Below are positions 49,394 through 58,411 of a DNA stretch of 64,000 bases, one piece after another; positions within the stretch are counted from its first letter, which is position 1, and the number at the start of each line of letters is the position of its first letter. The stretch spans positions 1-64,000 of the forward strand of contig NZ_JBFAPK010000020.1 of assembly GCF_040676675.1 (NCBI RefSeq), written 5' to 3'. The notes below the pieces were generated by a model. The model was not told the DNA's origin, searched no databases, and saw only the letters and a list, made by a program, of their open reading frames with translations. The translations under genes were made by a program, and so were the position numbers. The DNA comes from JBFAPK01 sp040676675 (GTDB lineage: Bacteria; Actinomycetota; Actinomycetes; Mycobacteriales; Micromonosporaceae).

Positions 49394-50659
49394 ATGCGCT
49401 TTACGCGACGCACCGCGCTCGCCGTCGTCGGCGTCGCGGCCCTGTTGGCGCCGGCTGCCTGTGGCAGCGGGGACGACAGCGGCGGCAGCGGCGGTAAGAA
49501 TGTCGAGGTCTTCACCTGGTGGGCGGATGGTGGTGAGAAGGCCGGTCTGGACGGACTGGTCAGCACCTTCGGTACCGCCTGCCCCGACTACACGTTCGTC
49601 AACGGGGCGGTGGCCGGCGGCGCCGGCGCCAACGCCAAGCAGGTACTCGCGTCCCGGCTCCAGCAGGGCGACCCGCCGGACACGTTCCAGGCGCACGCCG
49701 GTGCCGAGCTGCAGGACTACATCAACGCCGGGCAGATCGAGGACCTGAGCGCCCAGTACAAGGAGTGGGGCCTCACCGAGGCGCTCCCGAAGGGCCTGCT
49801 CGACAACCTGACCGTCGACGGCAAGATCTACTCGGTGCCGTCGAACATCCACCGCGCCAACGTGCTGTGGAGCAACAAGAGCGTCCTGAGCAAGGCCGGT
49901 ATCACGAGCGAGCCGAAGAGCCTGGACGAGCTCTTCGCCAACCTCGACAAGCTCAAGAACAGCGGCGTCGCGGCGCCGCTGGCGGTCGGCAAGGACTGGA
50001 CCCAGCTGATGCTGCTCGAGTCCGTCCTGATCACCGACCTCGGCCCGGAGAAGTTCACCGGCCTCTGGAACGGCAGCACCGACTGGAACGGTGCCGACGT
50101 CGCCAAGGGCATCGAGGACTTCAAGAAGCTGCTCAGCTACTCGAACAAGGACCGGGACACCTTCGACTGGACCGACGCCGAGAAGCTGGTGATGGACGGC
50201 AAGGCCGGCTACCAGCTGATGGGTGACTGGGAGGCCGCCGACCTCGACGCCAAGGGCTTCAAGGACTACGGCTACTCGGTCTTCCCGGGCAACGGCGAGA
50301 CCTTCCAGTGGCTGGCCGACTCGTTCGTGCTGCCGAAGGGGGCGAAGAACCCCGAGGGCACCAAGTGCTGGCTGAAGACCGTGGGTAGCGCCGAGGGGCA
50401 GAAGGCCTTCAACACCAAGAAGGGCTCGATCCCGGCACGTACCGACGCCAACGCGGCCGACTACCCGGCCTACCAGCAGACCGCGATCGCGGCCTGGAAG
50501 ACGGCGACCCAGGTCCCGTCCTGCGCCCACGGTTCGGCCTGCTCGCAGGGCTTCCAGGGGGCGGCCAACTCCGCGCTCGGCAAGTTCTCCAGCGACCAGA
50601 ACGTCGGGGAGCTGCAGAAGGCGATGGCGGCCGGCGCCAAGCAGTTCGCCAAGAAGTAG
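49394..50659 (+). CDS. sugar ABC transporter substrate-binding lipoprotein (glucose/mannose GtsA-like)
   Basis: 421-aa family 1 solute-binding lipoprotein. The signal peptide RFTRRTALAVVGVAALLAPA ends with lipidated Cys23. The mature part begins VEVFTWWADGGEKAGLDGLV, then GAGANAKQVLASRLQQGDPP and DGKIYSVPSNIHRANVLWSN, segments typical of GtsA-like glucose/mannose binding proteins. Two Cys pairs late in the chain may be disulfides. The ATG at 49394 follows GAGGGG. First gene of an importer operon with two permeases; no ATPase is present, so a shared MsiK-type ATPase would be needed. Sugar identity is inferred. Confidence 0.9.
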   Translation: MRFTRRTALAVVGVAALLAPAACGSGDDSGGSGGKNVEVFTWWADGGEKAGLDGLVSTFGTACPDYTFVNGAVAGGAGANAKQVLASRLQQGDPPDTFQAHAGAELQDYINAGQIEDLSAQYKEWGLTEALPKGLLDNLTVDGKIYSVPSNIHRANVLWSNKSVLSKAGITSEPKSLDELFANLDKLKNSGVAAPLAVGKDWTQLMLLESVLITDLGPEKFTGLWNGSTDWNGADVAKGIEDFKKLLSYSNKDRDTFDWTDAEKLVMDGKAGYQLMGDWEAADLDAKGFKDYGYSVFPGNGETFQWLADSFVLPKGAKNPEGTKCWLKTVGSAEGQKAFNTKKGSIPARTDANAADYPAYQQTAIAAWKTATQVPSCAHGSACSQGFQGAANSALGKFSSDQNVGELQKAMAAGAKQFAKK

Positions 50660-50676
50660 GAACTACCCCAAATCGC

Positions 50677-50713
50677 GTGCGGCGGGTCCGGGCCAACCCC
50701 AGACCCGCCGCAC
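50677..50713 (+). terminator. intergenic hairpin after the binding-protein gene
   Basis: GTGCGGCGGGTC (50677-50688) pairs perfectly with GACCCGCCGCAC (50702-50713), 13-nt loop. It sits inside the operon between binding protein and first permease, so it probably attenuates or protects the message, favouring high binding-protein output. Confidence 0.65.
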
Positions 50714-50802
50714 CGTGGCCGTGGCAGGCGGGGGTCCGCGTCCATGACCGATCTCATCCGCGTACCGCCGCCTGAGGCGGCCCGCAGCACATAGAGGTTC
50801 CG

Positions 50803-51699
50803 ATGCGCACTCGAATCAAACGATGGGGACCAGGTCTGCTGCTGATCTCCCCATCCCTGGTCCTGCTGGCGATCTTCGTGTACGGCCTGATCGCCTGGAC
50901 CGTGAAGGTCTCGCTCTCCGACCAGCACAACGCGCTGGGCTCCAAGGGGTTCGTCGGCCTGCAGAACTACACCGACCTGTTCACCAACGACATCAACGGC
51001 CGGTTCGTGCACTCGTTGAAGAATCTGCTGATCTTCACCGTGGTGTTCATGGTCGGCACGATGCTGCTCGGCCTGCTCTGGGCGTTCCTGCTCGAACGCG
51101 GCGTGAAGGCCGAGGGCGTGTTCCGGACGATCTACCTGTTCCCGATGGCGATCTCGTTCGTCGCCTCCGGTGTGGTCTGGCGTTGGCTGATGAACTCGGC
51201 CCAGGGTGACGACGCCGGCGGCCTGAACTGGATCTTCGGTCAGCTCCACCTCGGCTTCCTCGAAACCAAGTGGTGGACCGACCCGAACTGGGGCATGGCG
51301 GCGATGGCGGTACCGGCCATCTGGCAGCTCTCCGGGTACGTCATGGCGCTCTTCCTGGCCGGCTTCCGCGGCATCCCGCAGGAGCTGCGCGAGGCGGCGG
51401 TGATGGACGGTACGAGCACCTACCAGCTGTACCGGCACGTGCTCTTCCCGCAGCTGACCCCGGTCGCGCTCTCCGCGCTGATCATCGTGGGCCACATGTC
51501 GATGAAGATGTTCGACCTGATCATGTCGGTCTCGGGCGCCCAGTGGCTGACCGAGGTCCCGGCGGTCTACGTCTGGCAGAGCCTGCTCACCAGCGACTAC
51601 GCCAAGGCCGCGGCGATCTCGGTGATCCTGCTGCTGCTCGTGGCGATCGTGATCGTGCCGTACCTCATCCACACCACCAGGGCGGAGCGACGCTCGTGA
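50803..51699 (+). CDS. sugar ABC transporter permease 1
   Basis: 298-aa membrane subunit of the importer, MalF/GtsB type, with six helices (first at residues 11-33). The ATPase-docking EAA loop reads GFRGIPQELREAAVMDG. It starts 143 bp after the binding-protein gene and its stop overlaps the next permease start (GTGA). Confidence 0.92.
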   Translation: MRTRIKRWGPGLLLISPSLVLLAIFVYGLIAWTVKVSLSDQHNALGSKGFVGLQNYTDLFTNDINGRFVHSLKNLLIFTVVFMVGTMLLGLLWAFLLERGVKAEGVFRTIYLFPMAISFVASGVVWRWLMNSAQGDDAGGLNWIFGQLHLGFLETKWWTDPNWGMAAMAVPAIWQLSGYVMALFLAGFRGIPQELREAAVMDGTSTYQLYRHVLFPQLTPVALSALIIVGHMSMKMFDLIMSVSGAQWLTEVPAVYVWQSLLTSDYAKAAAISVILLLLVAIVIVPYLIHTTRAERRS

Positions 51700-52598
51700 C
51701 CACGACAACCACCGCGCCGCCGCCACCCCGGGCGGTCGTGCCGGCCGCGAGCCGCAAGCGCGGCCGGGACCTGACGGCCACGTCGGTGCTCGGCCGGACG
51801 GTCAAGTACGCGATCCTGATCCTCTTCCTGATCATCGTGCTGATGCCGGCGTACGTCCTCGTCGTCACGAGCTTCAAGTCGGGTTCCGAGATCGGGGTGA
51901 CCGGTCAGTGGAACCTGCCGAAGGTCTGGACGACCGCGTCGTGGGGCAAGGCGTGGGACGCGCTCGGACCGTCGTTCCTGCGTACGTTCGAGCTGGCGAT
52001 CCCGGTCGCGCTGATCTCGTCGATCATCGGCTCGGCCAACGGGTTCGTCCTGTCCCGCTGGCGCTTCCCCGGCGCGGACGTGGTCTTCACGCTGATCCTG
52101 TTCGGCATGTTCATCCCGTACCAGGCCGTGATGATCCCGCTGCGGGACATCGTGACCGCGATGAACATCCAGCCGGGCATCCCGACGCTGGTCTTCGTGC
52201 ACTGCGTCTACGGCATCCCGATCTGCACGCTGATCTTCCGGAACTACTACGCCACCACGGTGCCGGAAGAGCTGATCGAGGCCGGGCGGGTCGACGGGGC
52301 GGGCCTGCTGCGTACCTTCTTCTCGCTCATCCTGCCGATCTCGATCCCCGGCTTCGTGGTGACCGTGATCTGGCAGTTCACCTCGGCCTGGAACGACTAC
52401 CTGTTCGCGATCTTCCTCTCGAACACGCGGAACGGGCCGATCACCATCGCCCTGAACGCCTTGGCCGGCGCGCAGTCGCCCGACTACGCCGCCTCGATGG
52501 CCGGAGCGTTGATCACCTCGTTGCCGACCCTGGTCGTCTACGTGGTGCTCGGCCGGTGGTTCATCGGCGGTCTGATGGCCGGCTCCGTCAAGAGCTGA
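51696..52598 (+). CDS. sugar ABC transporter permease 2
   Basis: 300-aa MalG/GtsC-type permease with six helices after a Thr/Pro-rich N-terminus (residues 1-30). EAA loop: TTVPEELIEAGRVDGAG. The GTG at 51696 overlaps the preceding stop by 4 bp. Pairs with permease 1 to form the channel. Confidence 0.92.
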   Translation: MTTTTTAPPPPRAVVPAASRKRGRDLTATSVLGRTVKYAILILFLIIVLMPAYVLVVTSFKSGSEIGVTGQWNLPKVWTTASWGKAWDALGPSFLRTFELAIPVALISSIIGSANGFVLSRWRFPGADVVFTLILFGMFIPYQAVMIPLRDIVTAMNIQPGIPTLVFVHCVYGIPICTLIFRNYYATTVPEELIEAGRVDGAGLLRTFFSLILPISIPGFVVTVIWQFTSAWNDYLFAIFLSNTRNGPITIALNALAGAQSPDYAASMAGALITSLPTLVVYVVLGRWFIGGLMAGSVKS

Positions 52599-52633
52599 CC
52601 CACCGGACCCCCGGCCCGCACCCGGGCAGGCCC

Positions 52634-52709
52634 CCGCCCCGCCGATCTAGGGCAAATCGTCGTGATTAGAGATCAACTCACGACGATTCTCCCTAGATCG
52701 GCGGGGCGG
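52634..52709. repeat. 76-bp near-perfect palindrome between sugar importer and ychF
   Basis: The 19-bp left arm 52634-52652 (starts CCGCCCCGCCGATCTAGGG) repeats inverted at 52691-52709. After a 2-nt mismatch, AATCGTCGTGA (52655-52665) pairs with TCACGACGATT (52678-52688). Total 30 of 32 positions pair, loop 12 nt. The AT-rich inner arms differ from local composition. Possible roles: bidirectional terminator, or a copy of a dispersed palindromic (REP/MITE-like) repeat. Confidence 0.9.
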
Positions 52710-52775
52710 CGCCGTTGTGGCGGGCGCGCGGGCGGGGCTGGCGGGCGCGGCGGGCCGGTGCCGCGGGTACCTGCG

Positions 52776-52781
52776 TAGACT
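52776..52781 (+). promoter_or_regulatory. -10 box TAGACT of leaderless ychF
   Basis: TAGACT 8 nt before the GTG at 52790. Confidence 0.5.
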
Positions 52782-52789
52782 GGCCTCCC

Positions 52790-53875
<1,086 letters not shown>

Positions 53876-53947
53876 AGTCAGGGCATTCGGTCACAGAGCG
53901 TGGCGGCGTACGGCTGACCTGCGTCCGCTCGTGCCGAATTCCGGATG

Positions 53948-53980
53948 TCTCCCGTGGCCTCGTCGTGCGGCCACGGGAGA
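53948..53980. terminator. 12-bp perfect hairpin between ychF and MFS gene
   Basis: TCTCCCGTGGCC (53948-53959) pairs with GGCCACGGGAGA (53969-53980), 9-nt loop, between convergent genes. Confidence 0.7.
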
Positions 53981-53988
53981 TCATCGTG

Positions 53989-55224
53989 TCAGTCTGTCGC
54001 TGTGGCCGTGCGGACTGTTCTGCTCAGTGTCGCCGCGAGTGCGAGGAGCGTGAGCCATCCGGTCAGAACGATGGTCAGGGTCGGCGCTCCGAACAGTGCG
54101 ATCAAGGCGCCGCTGGCCATGGTTCCAATGGCGGTGGCTCCGCTGGTGAGGGTGTCGATCGCGCTGGTGACTCGGCCACGGAGAGCATCGGGGGTGACGC
54201 TGAGTCGGTAGGAGTCGAGGGCGACGTTGTAGATCGGCGACACCACCGACTCAGCGAACGCCACGACCAGAAGCAGCCACCACGTCGGTGCCACCGCGTA
54301 GAAGGGGAAGGCTACGGCCTCGACCCACAACATGGCGATGGACAGTTTCCCGAGTGGGAACCGGCGGGTGAGTGCTGGAGCCAGCAGGCTCCCGAGAAGA
54401 GCACCGATTGCGGCGCCGGTGAAGACGGTCCCGACCTGTGTGGGGTTCGCGTGCAGGTGCTGAGCGAGCATAATGATCAGGATGTAGCCGGCGCCGTAAC
54501 GCAGGCTGTCTCCCGCGTCGAGCAGGGCTAGCGTTCGGATCACTGGTTTATGCCACAGCCAGGACAGGCCGTGCCTGATGTCGGCCACGAGCTCGCGCGG
54601 AGGCGCCGTAGCCGTGGGTCGTTCCTGCTGGAAGTCGGCACGGATGGCCCGCAGGGTTGCTGCCGAGGCCAGGAACGAGACGGCGTTGAACCCGAACGGG
54701 ATCATCCGCCCCAGGGCGTAGGCGACGCCAGCCACGGAGGCGCCGACGATCCGGAGCGTGTTGGACGTCGCTCCGACCGCTCCGAGTGCGCTAGGAAGCT
54801 GGGCCTTGGTGACGATGTTCGGCAACGCCGAGCTGTTCGCCGCCCCGAACAGCGTGCTGAGCACGCCGTTCGCGACCGCGATGGCAAACAGCTGCGGCAT
54901 ACCGAGTACGCCGGACGCTGCGGCGATGGGAATGGTAGCGGTCAGAGACCCGCGTCCGATTTCGCACCAGATCATCGTGGTCTTGCGATCCCAGCGGTCG
55001 ACCAGAGCGCCGGCCACGAGTCCGAAGACGAGGTAGACGATGGTCTGGAGGCCGAGCACGATGCCGGCCTGCGTTGATGACCCGGTTAGGGCCACGGTAA
55101 GGAGCGGCAGGGCGAGGAACTGAAGCTGGTCGCCTAGTTGGGAGACCAGTCGCCCGCCGAGCAGCAGTCGAAAGTCGGGTTGACGCCACAGGTTGCGAGG
55201 CGGCGTCGGGGTGAGGATGTCCAT
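53989..55224 (-). CDS. MFS transporter, probable drug/siderophore exporter
   Basis: 411-aa major facilitator of the EntS/macrolide-exporter branch with about twelve helices. Family marks are LLLGGRLVSQLGDQLQFLAL at the first helix and GLVAGALVDRWDRKTTM in loop 2-3 (the conserved DR.DRK-type motif). Codons here use visibly more A and T in third position than neighbouring genes, suggesting acquisition from another lineage. The ATG at 55224 has CAGGAC upstream. The 308-bp region before it (55225-55532) holds an 8-bp hairpin around GTGATGC/GCATCAC (55295-55311) and no gene, and may be a leader. Substrate unknown. Confidence 0.88.
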   Translation of the reverse strand: MDILTPTPPRNLWRQPDFRLLLGGRLVSQLGDQLQFLALPLLTVALTGSSTQAGIVLGLQTIVYLVFGLVAGALVDRWDRKTTMIWCEIGRGSLTATIPIAAASGVLGMPQLFAIAVANGVLSTLFGAANSSALPNIVTKAQLPSALGAVGATSNTLRIVGASVAGVAYALGRMIPFGFNAVSFLASAATLRAIRADFQQERPTATAPPRELVADIRHGLSWLWHKPVIRTLALLDAGDSLRYGAGYILIIMLAQHLHANPTQVGTVFTGAAIGALLGSLLAPALTRRFPLGKLSIAMLWVEAVAFPFYAVAPTWWLLLVVAFAESVVSPIYNVALDSYRLSVTPDALRGRVTSAIDTLTSGATAIGTMASGALIALFGAPTLTIVLTGWLTLLALAATLSRTVRTATATD

Positions 55225-55294
55225 GGTGAAGTCCTGTCGATGGATGCGCCGACACGGCGCGCCGTCACGGGCTCGACAGACACGCGGGTACCGC

Positions 55295-55311
55295 GTGATG
55301 CACGGCATCAC
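55295..55311 (-). promoter_or_regulatory. hairpin in leader of MFS gene
   Basis: GTGATGC (55295-55301) and GCATCAC (55305-55311) pair around ACG; an outer C-G pair adds one more. On the minus strand it lies about 70 nt before the MFS start, where resistance-gene attenuators are often found. Function unproven. Confidence 0.3.
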
Positions 55312-55532
55312 GGCGGAAGGGGAATGATCACCGGAAGCCGCCCGAAAAAGGGCAGACTCCACCCGCGTGTCGGAGCGTGACAGCTAGGACTTACGCGGTG
55401 AGGACATGCCGGGCACCATACCCCGCAGTCGCGACCACCAGCAAGACGCACTCTTCTGCCGCGATCCGCGCGGCTGTCGACAGCGACCTTGACAGCAACC
55501 GGCGTAGACAGAGCCAGGCAGCCTCGACCCAT

Positions 55533-55730
55533 TCACCTATGCTCTGGGCGGGGCAATCGCAGGAGCGTGTAGAGCGCGTACCTGCCCTCTCCGCTGTCCA
55601 GGTCGGCCACCTGAAGGTCCCCGACGGGCACGCTGATCCTCTGCCCGCCCGCGCCGCTGCCAGCGTCGATCCACACCCGGACCGTCCCGCTCTTTGGCAG
55701 TTCGCGTGGAGCGACGACCAAGATCGTCAT
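55533..55730 (-). CDS. small hypothetical protein
   Basis: 65-aa protein with a beta-rich look (MTILVVAPRELPKSGTVRVW, then ISVPVGDLQVADLDSGEGR). Not recognised. The ATG at 55730 has GAGAGGGG upstream. It lies between the MFS gene and the HTH-sensor gene, divergent from the latter, and shares their less biased codon use. Its start is about 130 bp from the operator array at 55859, which could control both directions. Confidence 0.5.
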   Translation of the reverse strand: MTILVVAPRELPKSGTVRVWIDAGSGAGGQRISVPVGDLQVADLDSGEGRYALYTLLRLPRPEHR

Positions 55731-55858
55731 GAGGTACCCCTCTCTCGTGCGTGGCGGGCGGCCCCGGGTGGCGGGCCCTTCTCGCCGGTGTGTGCTTCCC
55801 ACCCGCAACGACCGGGCTTCGTCGGAACGATCGGACCGGTCGCCATGGGCTGGGTACA

Positions 55859-55931
55859 GAATGTCGTCGGAATGTCGCTGCTTGCGACGGCGCTTGGGGT
55901 GACATTCCGACGTCATATGGGGTGACATTCC
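55859..55931. promoter_or_regulatory. four-copy operator array (GAATGTC / GACATTCC)
   Basis: GAATGTC occurs at 55859-55865 and 55870-55876 (11 bp apart). The opposite orientation occurs within GGGGTGACATTCC at 55896-55908 and 55919-55931 (23 bp apart, 13 identical bases). The last copy covers the -35 region (GTGACA, 18 bp from the TAGGCT -10) of the HTH-sensor gene. This strongly suggests repression or autoregulation by cooperative binding. Confidence 0.65.
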
Positions 55932-55945
55932 GGCGACGCTGGCGT

Positions 55946-55951
55946 TAGGCT
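55946..55951 (+). promoter_or_regulatory. -10 box TAGGCT of leaderless HTH-sensor gene
   Basis: TAGGCT 6 nt before the GTG at 55958; paired with GTGACA at 55922-55927. Confidence 0.6.
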
Positions 55952-55957
55952 CGCCTC

Positions 55958-56722
55958 GTGACGGTCACTCCAAACGCGACGCTGCGGGCCGTGCGTATGG
56001 GCCTGCTCATGAGCCAGGACGACTTCGCCCGCGCGCTTCGGGAGGCCGGCGACCGCGCCGGGGTGCCCAACGACGCCAACAAGCGTCTCGTGCAGCGCTG
56101 GGAAGCGGGCGCTATCGCCTCACCGCGACCGGCGTACGCGCGTGCCCTGGAGGCCGTCACGGGTCTGCCGATCGCCTCGCTGGGCTTCACCGTGGCCGTA
56201 CCGCGGGTTCGTGTCTCGGACGATGGGCAGGGCGGTCACGACCTGGAGGCGCCAGTGGCGGCCACGCCGGTACCGAACGGTGGCCCGGTGCCGCGCACCG
56301 CGCCGGTCGGCAACTACTCCGGCGTGTGGCTGTCCCGGTACGAGTACTACAGCTCGGGCCGGAGCGACACGTTCACCGGTCGGCACTTCGTGGTGCTGCT
56401 CCAGCACGGCGACCGGCTCACCGTGCGGAGCCTGCCCGGGTCGTCCGACGCGCCGCTCACCATGGACCTGACCGTGGACGGCAATGTCATCACCGGAACG
56501 TGGGTCGAACAAACCGCGCCGGAGGGGTACTACCGGGGTGCCCGCTACCACGGCGCGATCCAGCTCCTGGCCGAGCCGACCGGGCGCCGGCTGGCCGGCA
56601 AATGGGTCGGCTTCGGCAAGGAGATGGACGTGAACACCGGCCCGTGGGAGCTGGTCTTCCAGGACGCGAGCACGAACAAGGCGACGCTGGCGCGGTACGA
56701 CCGGCGGCCCGAGCCGGAGTAG
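55958..56722 (+). CDS. HTH protein with C-terminal beta-rich sensor-like domain
   Basis: 254 aa. An XRE-type N-terminal domain (about 5-75; LLMSQDDFARALREAG, NKRLVQRWEAGAIASPRPAY) is joined by a Pro-rich linker (about 90-115) to a beta-rich domain. That domain begins GNYSGVWLSRYEYYSSGRSD and contains HFVVLLQHGDRLTVRSLPG, NVITGTWVEQT and GRRLAGKWVGFGKEMDVNTG, a pattern like lipocalin-type or SMODS-associated beta sandwiches. No membrane segment. Leaderless promoter and a four-copy operator lie just upstream, so autoregulation is likely. Ligand unknown. Confidence 0.75.
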   Translation: MTVTPNATLRAVRMGLLMSQDDFARALREAGDRAGVPNDANKRLVQRWEAGAIASPRPAYARALEAVTGLPIASLGFTVAVPRVRVSDDGQGGHDLEAPVAATPVPNGGPVPRTAPVGNYSGVWLSRYEYYSSGRSDTFTGRHFVVLLQHGDRLTVRSLPGSSDAPLTMDLTVDGNVITGTWVEQTAPEGYYRGARYHGAIQLLAEPTGRRLAGKWVGFGKEMDVNTGPWELVFQDASTNKATLARYDRRPEPE

Positions 56723-56762
56723 GGTTCCGGGCCGCCCGGACACCTCGGAGGCCGGCGCCGAC

Positions 56763-57800
56763 CTACTTCTTCACGAGGTTGCGGAGGGCACCGAGCTTCG
56801 CCCGGTTGCTGACGCTCGCGTAGATCTTCTTGTCGGCGCCGGTCAGCACGACGTACGGGCAGCTCCGGTCGTCGCCCGGCATGGGCTTGTCCAGCAGCTT
56901 CCGGCCGGTCGCCGCCTCGTACACGCGCAGGTGCCAGTCGGCCCGCAGCAGCGTCAGGGTCTCCGGCCTGGGGTCGTCGTACTTGCAGCTGCGGATCGTC
57001 GAGCCGGTGCGGACCCGGTCGAGGCAGGCGACCAGCTGCACCTTGCCCGGATTCTCGGCCGCCCAGGTCTGCTCCACGCTCGACGAGAGGCCCTCGTCGA
57101 AGTAGTAGGTACCGTCCTGGTAACGGCCCCCCGATTCGCCGCCGACGAGCAGTACCACCGGATGGGGGGCCTTGCCGGCGCGTTTCGGCAACTGCGGGAA
57201 GAAGGTGCTCTCCTCGCAGAGGCTGTCCAGGTCGGAAGTGTTGGTCGGGGGGTACTCGCTGGCCTGCGGCCCCTGCTGTACCGACTCTCCGCCCGCCTCG
57301 GGTGCGGCGCTCCCGGTCGGGCCCTGGCCGGCCGTGGGCGATCGCATCCCGCCCGGTGGCGGCGCCTGCGGTGCCCGGTCGGCTTCCGCGGTGTTCGTGC
57401 CGCGCAGCAGGAAGAGCCCGCCGACCAGGCCGGAGCAGGCCACCAGCAGCACCACGCCCGTGATCACGGCAGCGATGAGCAGACCGCGGTCGCGGGACGC
57501 CGGTGGGGCGGGGCTCTGCCAGGGCTGCGGTCCGAAGGGCGGGGCCACCATGGACGGGCCGGCCGGGTGCGCCCCCGCGAGCGGCGGGTACGGGTCGTAG
57601 GCCAGCGTCGGGCTGCTGCCGCCAGCGCCGTCGCCGCCGGCCGGGGCCGGGTCGGGCGCGGGCGGCACGGTCGGAACAGGACCGAACGCGTTTGGCGCTG
57701 AAGCCTCCGGCGTCGACGTTGCCGGCGTCGGTGTAGCCGGCGGAGTCGCTACCGGCTCCGCCGTGGATTCCGCGCCCGGATCGGCCCCCGTGCCGGTCAT
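56763..57800 (-). CDS. Pro-rich single-pass membrane protein, hypothetical
   Basis: 345 aa. A long Pro/Ala/Thr N-terminus (1-100) lies inside the cell, one membrane helix follows (GLLIAAVITGVVLLVACSGLVGG, about 106-130 in two parts), then a linker and an external domain (about 195-345). That domain contains VVLLVGGESGGRYQDG, paired Cys (VACLDRVRTG, SCKYDDPRP, DDRSCPYVVL) and a basic end. Not recognised. The ATG at 57800 has AGAGGG upstream. The 286-bp gap upstream shows no gene. Confidence 0.75.
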   Translation of the reverse strand: MTGTGADPGAESTAEPVATPPATPTPATSTPEASAPNAFGPVPTVPPAPDPAPAGGDGAGGSSPTLAYDPYPPLAGAHPAGPSMVAPPFGPQPWQSPAPPASRDRGLLIAAVITGVVLLVACSGLVGGLFLLRGTNTAEADRAPQAPPPGGMRSPTAGQGPTGSAAPEAGGESVQQGPQASEYPPTNTSDLDSLCEESTFFPQLPKRAGKAPHPVVLLVGGESGGRYQDGTYYFDEGLSSSVEQTWAAENPGKVQLVACLDRVRTGSTIRSCKYDDPRPETLTLLRADWHLRVYEAATGRKLLDKPMPGDDRSCPYVVLTGADKKIYASVSNRAKLGALRNLVKK

Positions 57801-58086
57801 GCTGGATCCCTCTTTCGATCGAAGCGAAGCGCGAATGTATCAGGGCGGTCGCTCGACGTGGGGGTAGTTATCCGGCATCGCGGCAGGGCCCGCGATCGCC
57901 GGCGGCGGCTGCGTCGGTTCCCGGGTCAACGCCCGGCCGAGCGCTGCTCGGCGGCCGTCGTCGACCTCGACCAACCCCGTGCGGCATGCGGGAAAGCGGA
58001 CACCCGGCGCGCGGTTTGCCCTTGGGTGCCGGCGGGGCAATCCGTACGGCAGGACGACGCGACCCGCTTGGGAAGTGGAGGTCACG

Positions 58087-58278
58087 ATGGTCGCCGTACG
58101 ACTCGCGCAGAACTGGACCGACAGCAGTGGCCGGCAGCACAGCGCGGGCGAACTGGTCTACGTACCCGGTGGGCTGGTGCCGAAGCTGGAGCGTGCCGGT
58201 GTGATCGGTTCGCCGGTCGGCCCGGGGCGGGGGCGGTACCTCGGTCTGCCCTGGACCGGCGCCCGCGACGCCGTCTGA
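58087..58278 (+). CDS. small hypothetical protein
   Basis: 63 aa, starting MVAVRLAQNWTDSSG and containing HSAGELVYVPGGLVPKLERA. Small beta-rich protein without a named family. The ATG is fixed by GGAGG 6 nt upstream. Single gene, followed by a GC-rich hairpin (CGGCCGGG/CCCGGCCG, 58292-58311). Confidence 0.6.
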   Translation: MVAVRLAQNWTDSSGRQHSAGELVYVPGGLVPKLERAGVIGSPVGPGRGRYLGLPWTGARDAV

Positions 58279-58291
58279 GGCCACCGGTAGC

Positions 58292-58311
58292 CGGCCGGGC
58301 GTACCCGGCCG
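58292..58311 (+). terminator. hairpin after small gene
   Basis: CGGCCGGG pairs with CCCGGCCG around CGTA, 14 nt after the stop at 58278. Confidence 0.5.
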
Positions 58312-58354
58312 ATCGCGCCCCGGACGTTACGCGCCCGGCGCGGAGCGGCGGCGC

Positions 58355-58389
58355 TGTCCCGGGCCGCCCCGCCCCGGGCGCCCGGGACA
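58355..58389 (-). terminator. hairpin after PH protein gene
   Basis: TGTCCCGGG (58355-58363) pairs with CCCGGGACA (58381-58389); on the minus strand it follows the PH gene stop at 58412 by 22 nt. Confidence 0.5.
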
Positions 58390-58411
58390 ACGCCGCCTGC
58401 CCCGCCGGCGC

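Noticed and set aside
55377..55925. Plus-strand 182-codon frame opposite the 65-aa gene
   Set aside because: No domain, no ribosome site, and it runs through the operator array; the minus-strand frame has a better start and composition.
57801..58086. Open frames in the 286-bp gap
   Set aside because: Composition is that of non-coding GC-rich DNA, without ribosome sites or recognisable motifs.
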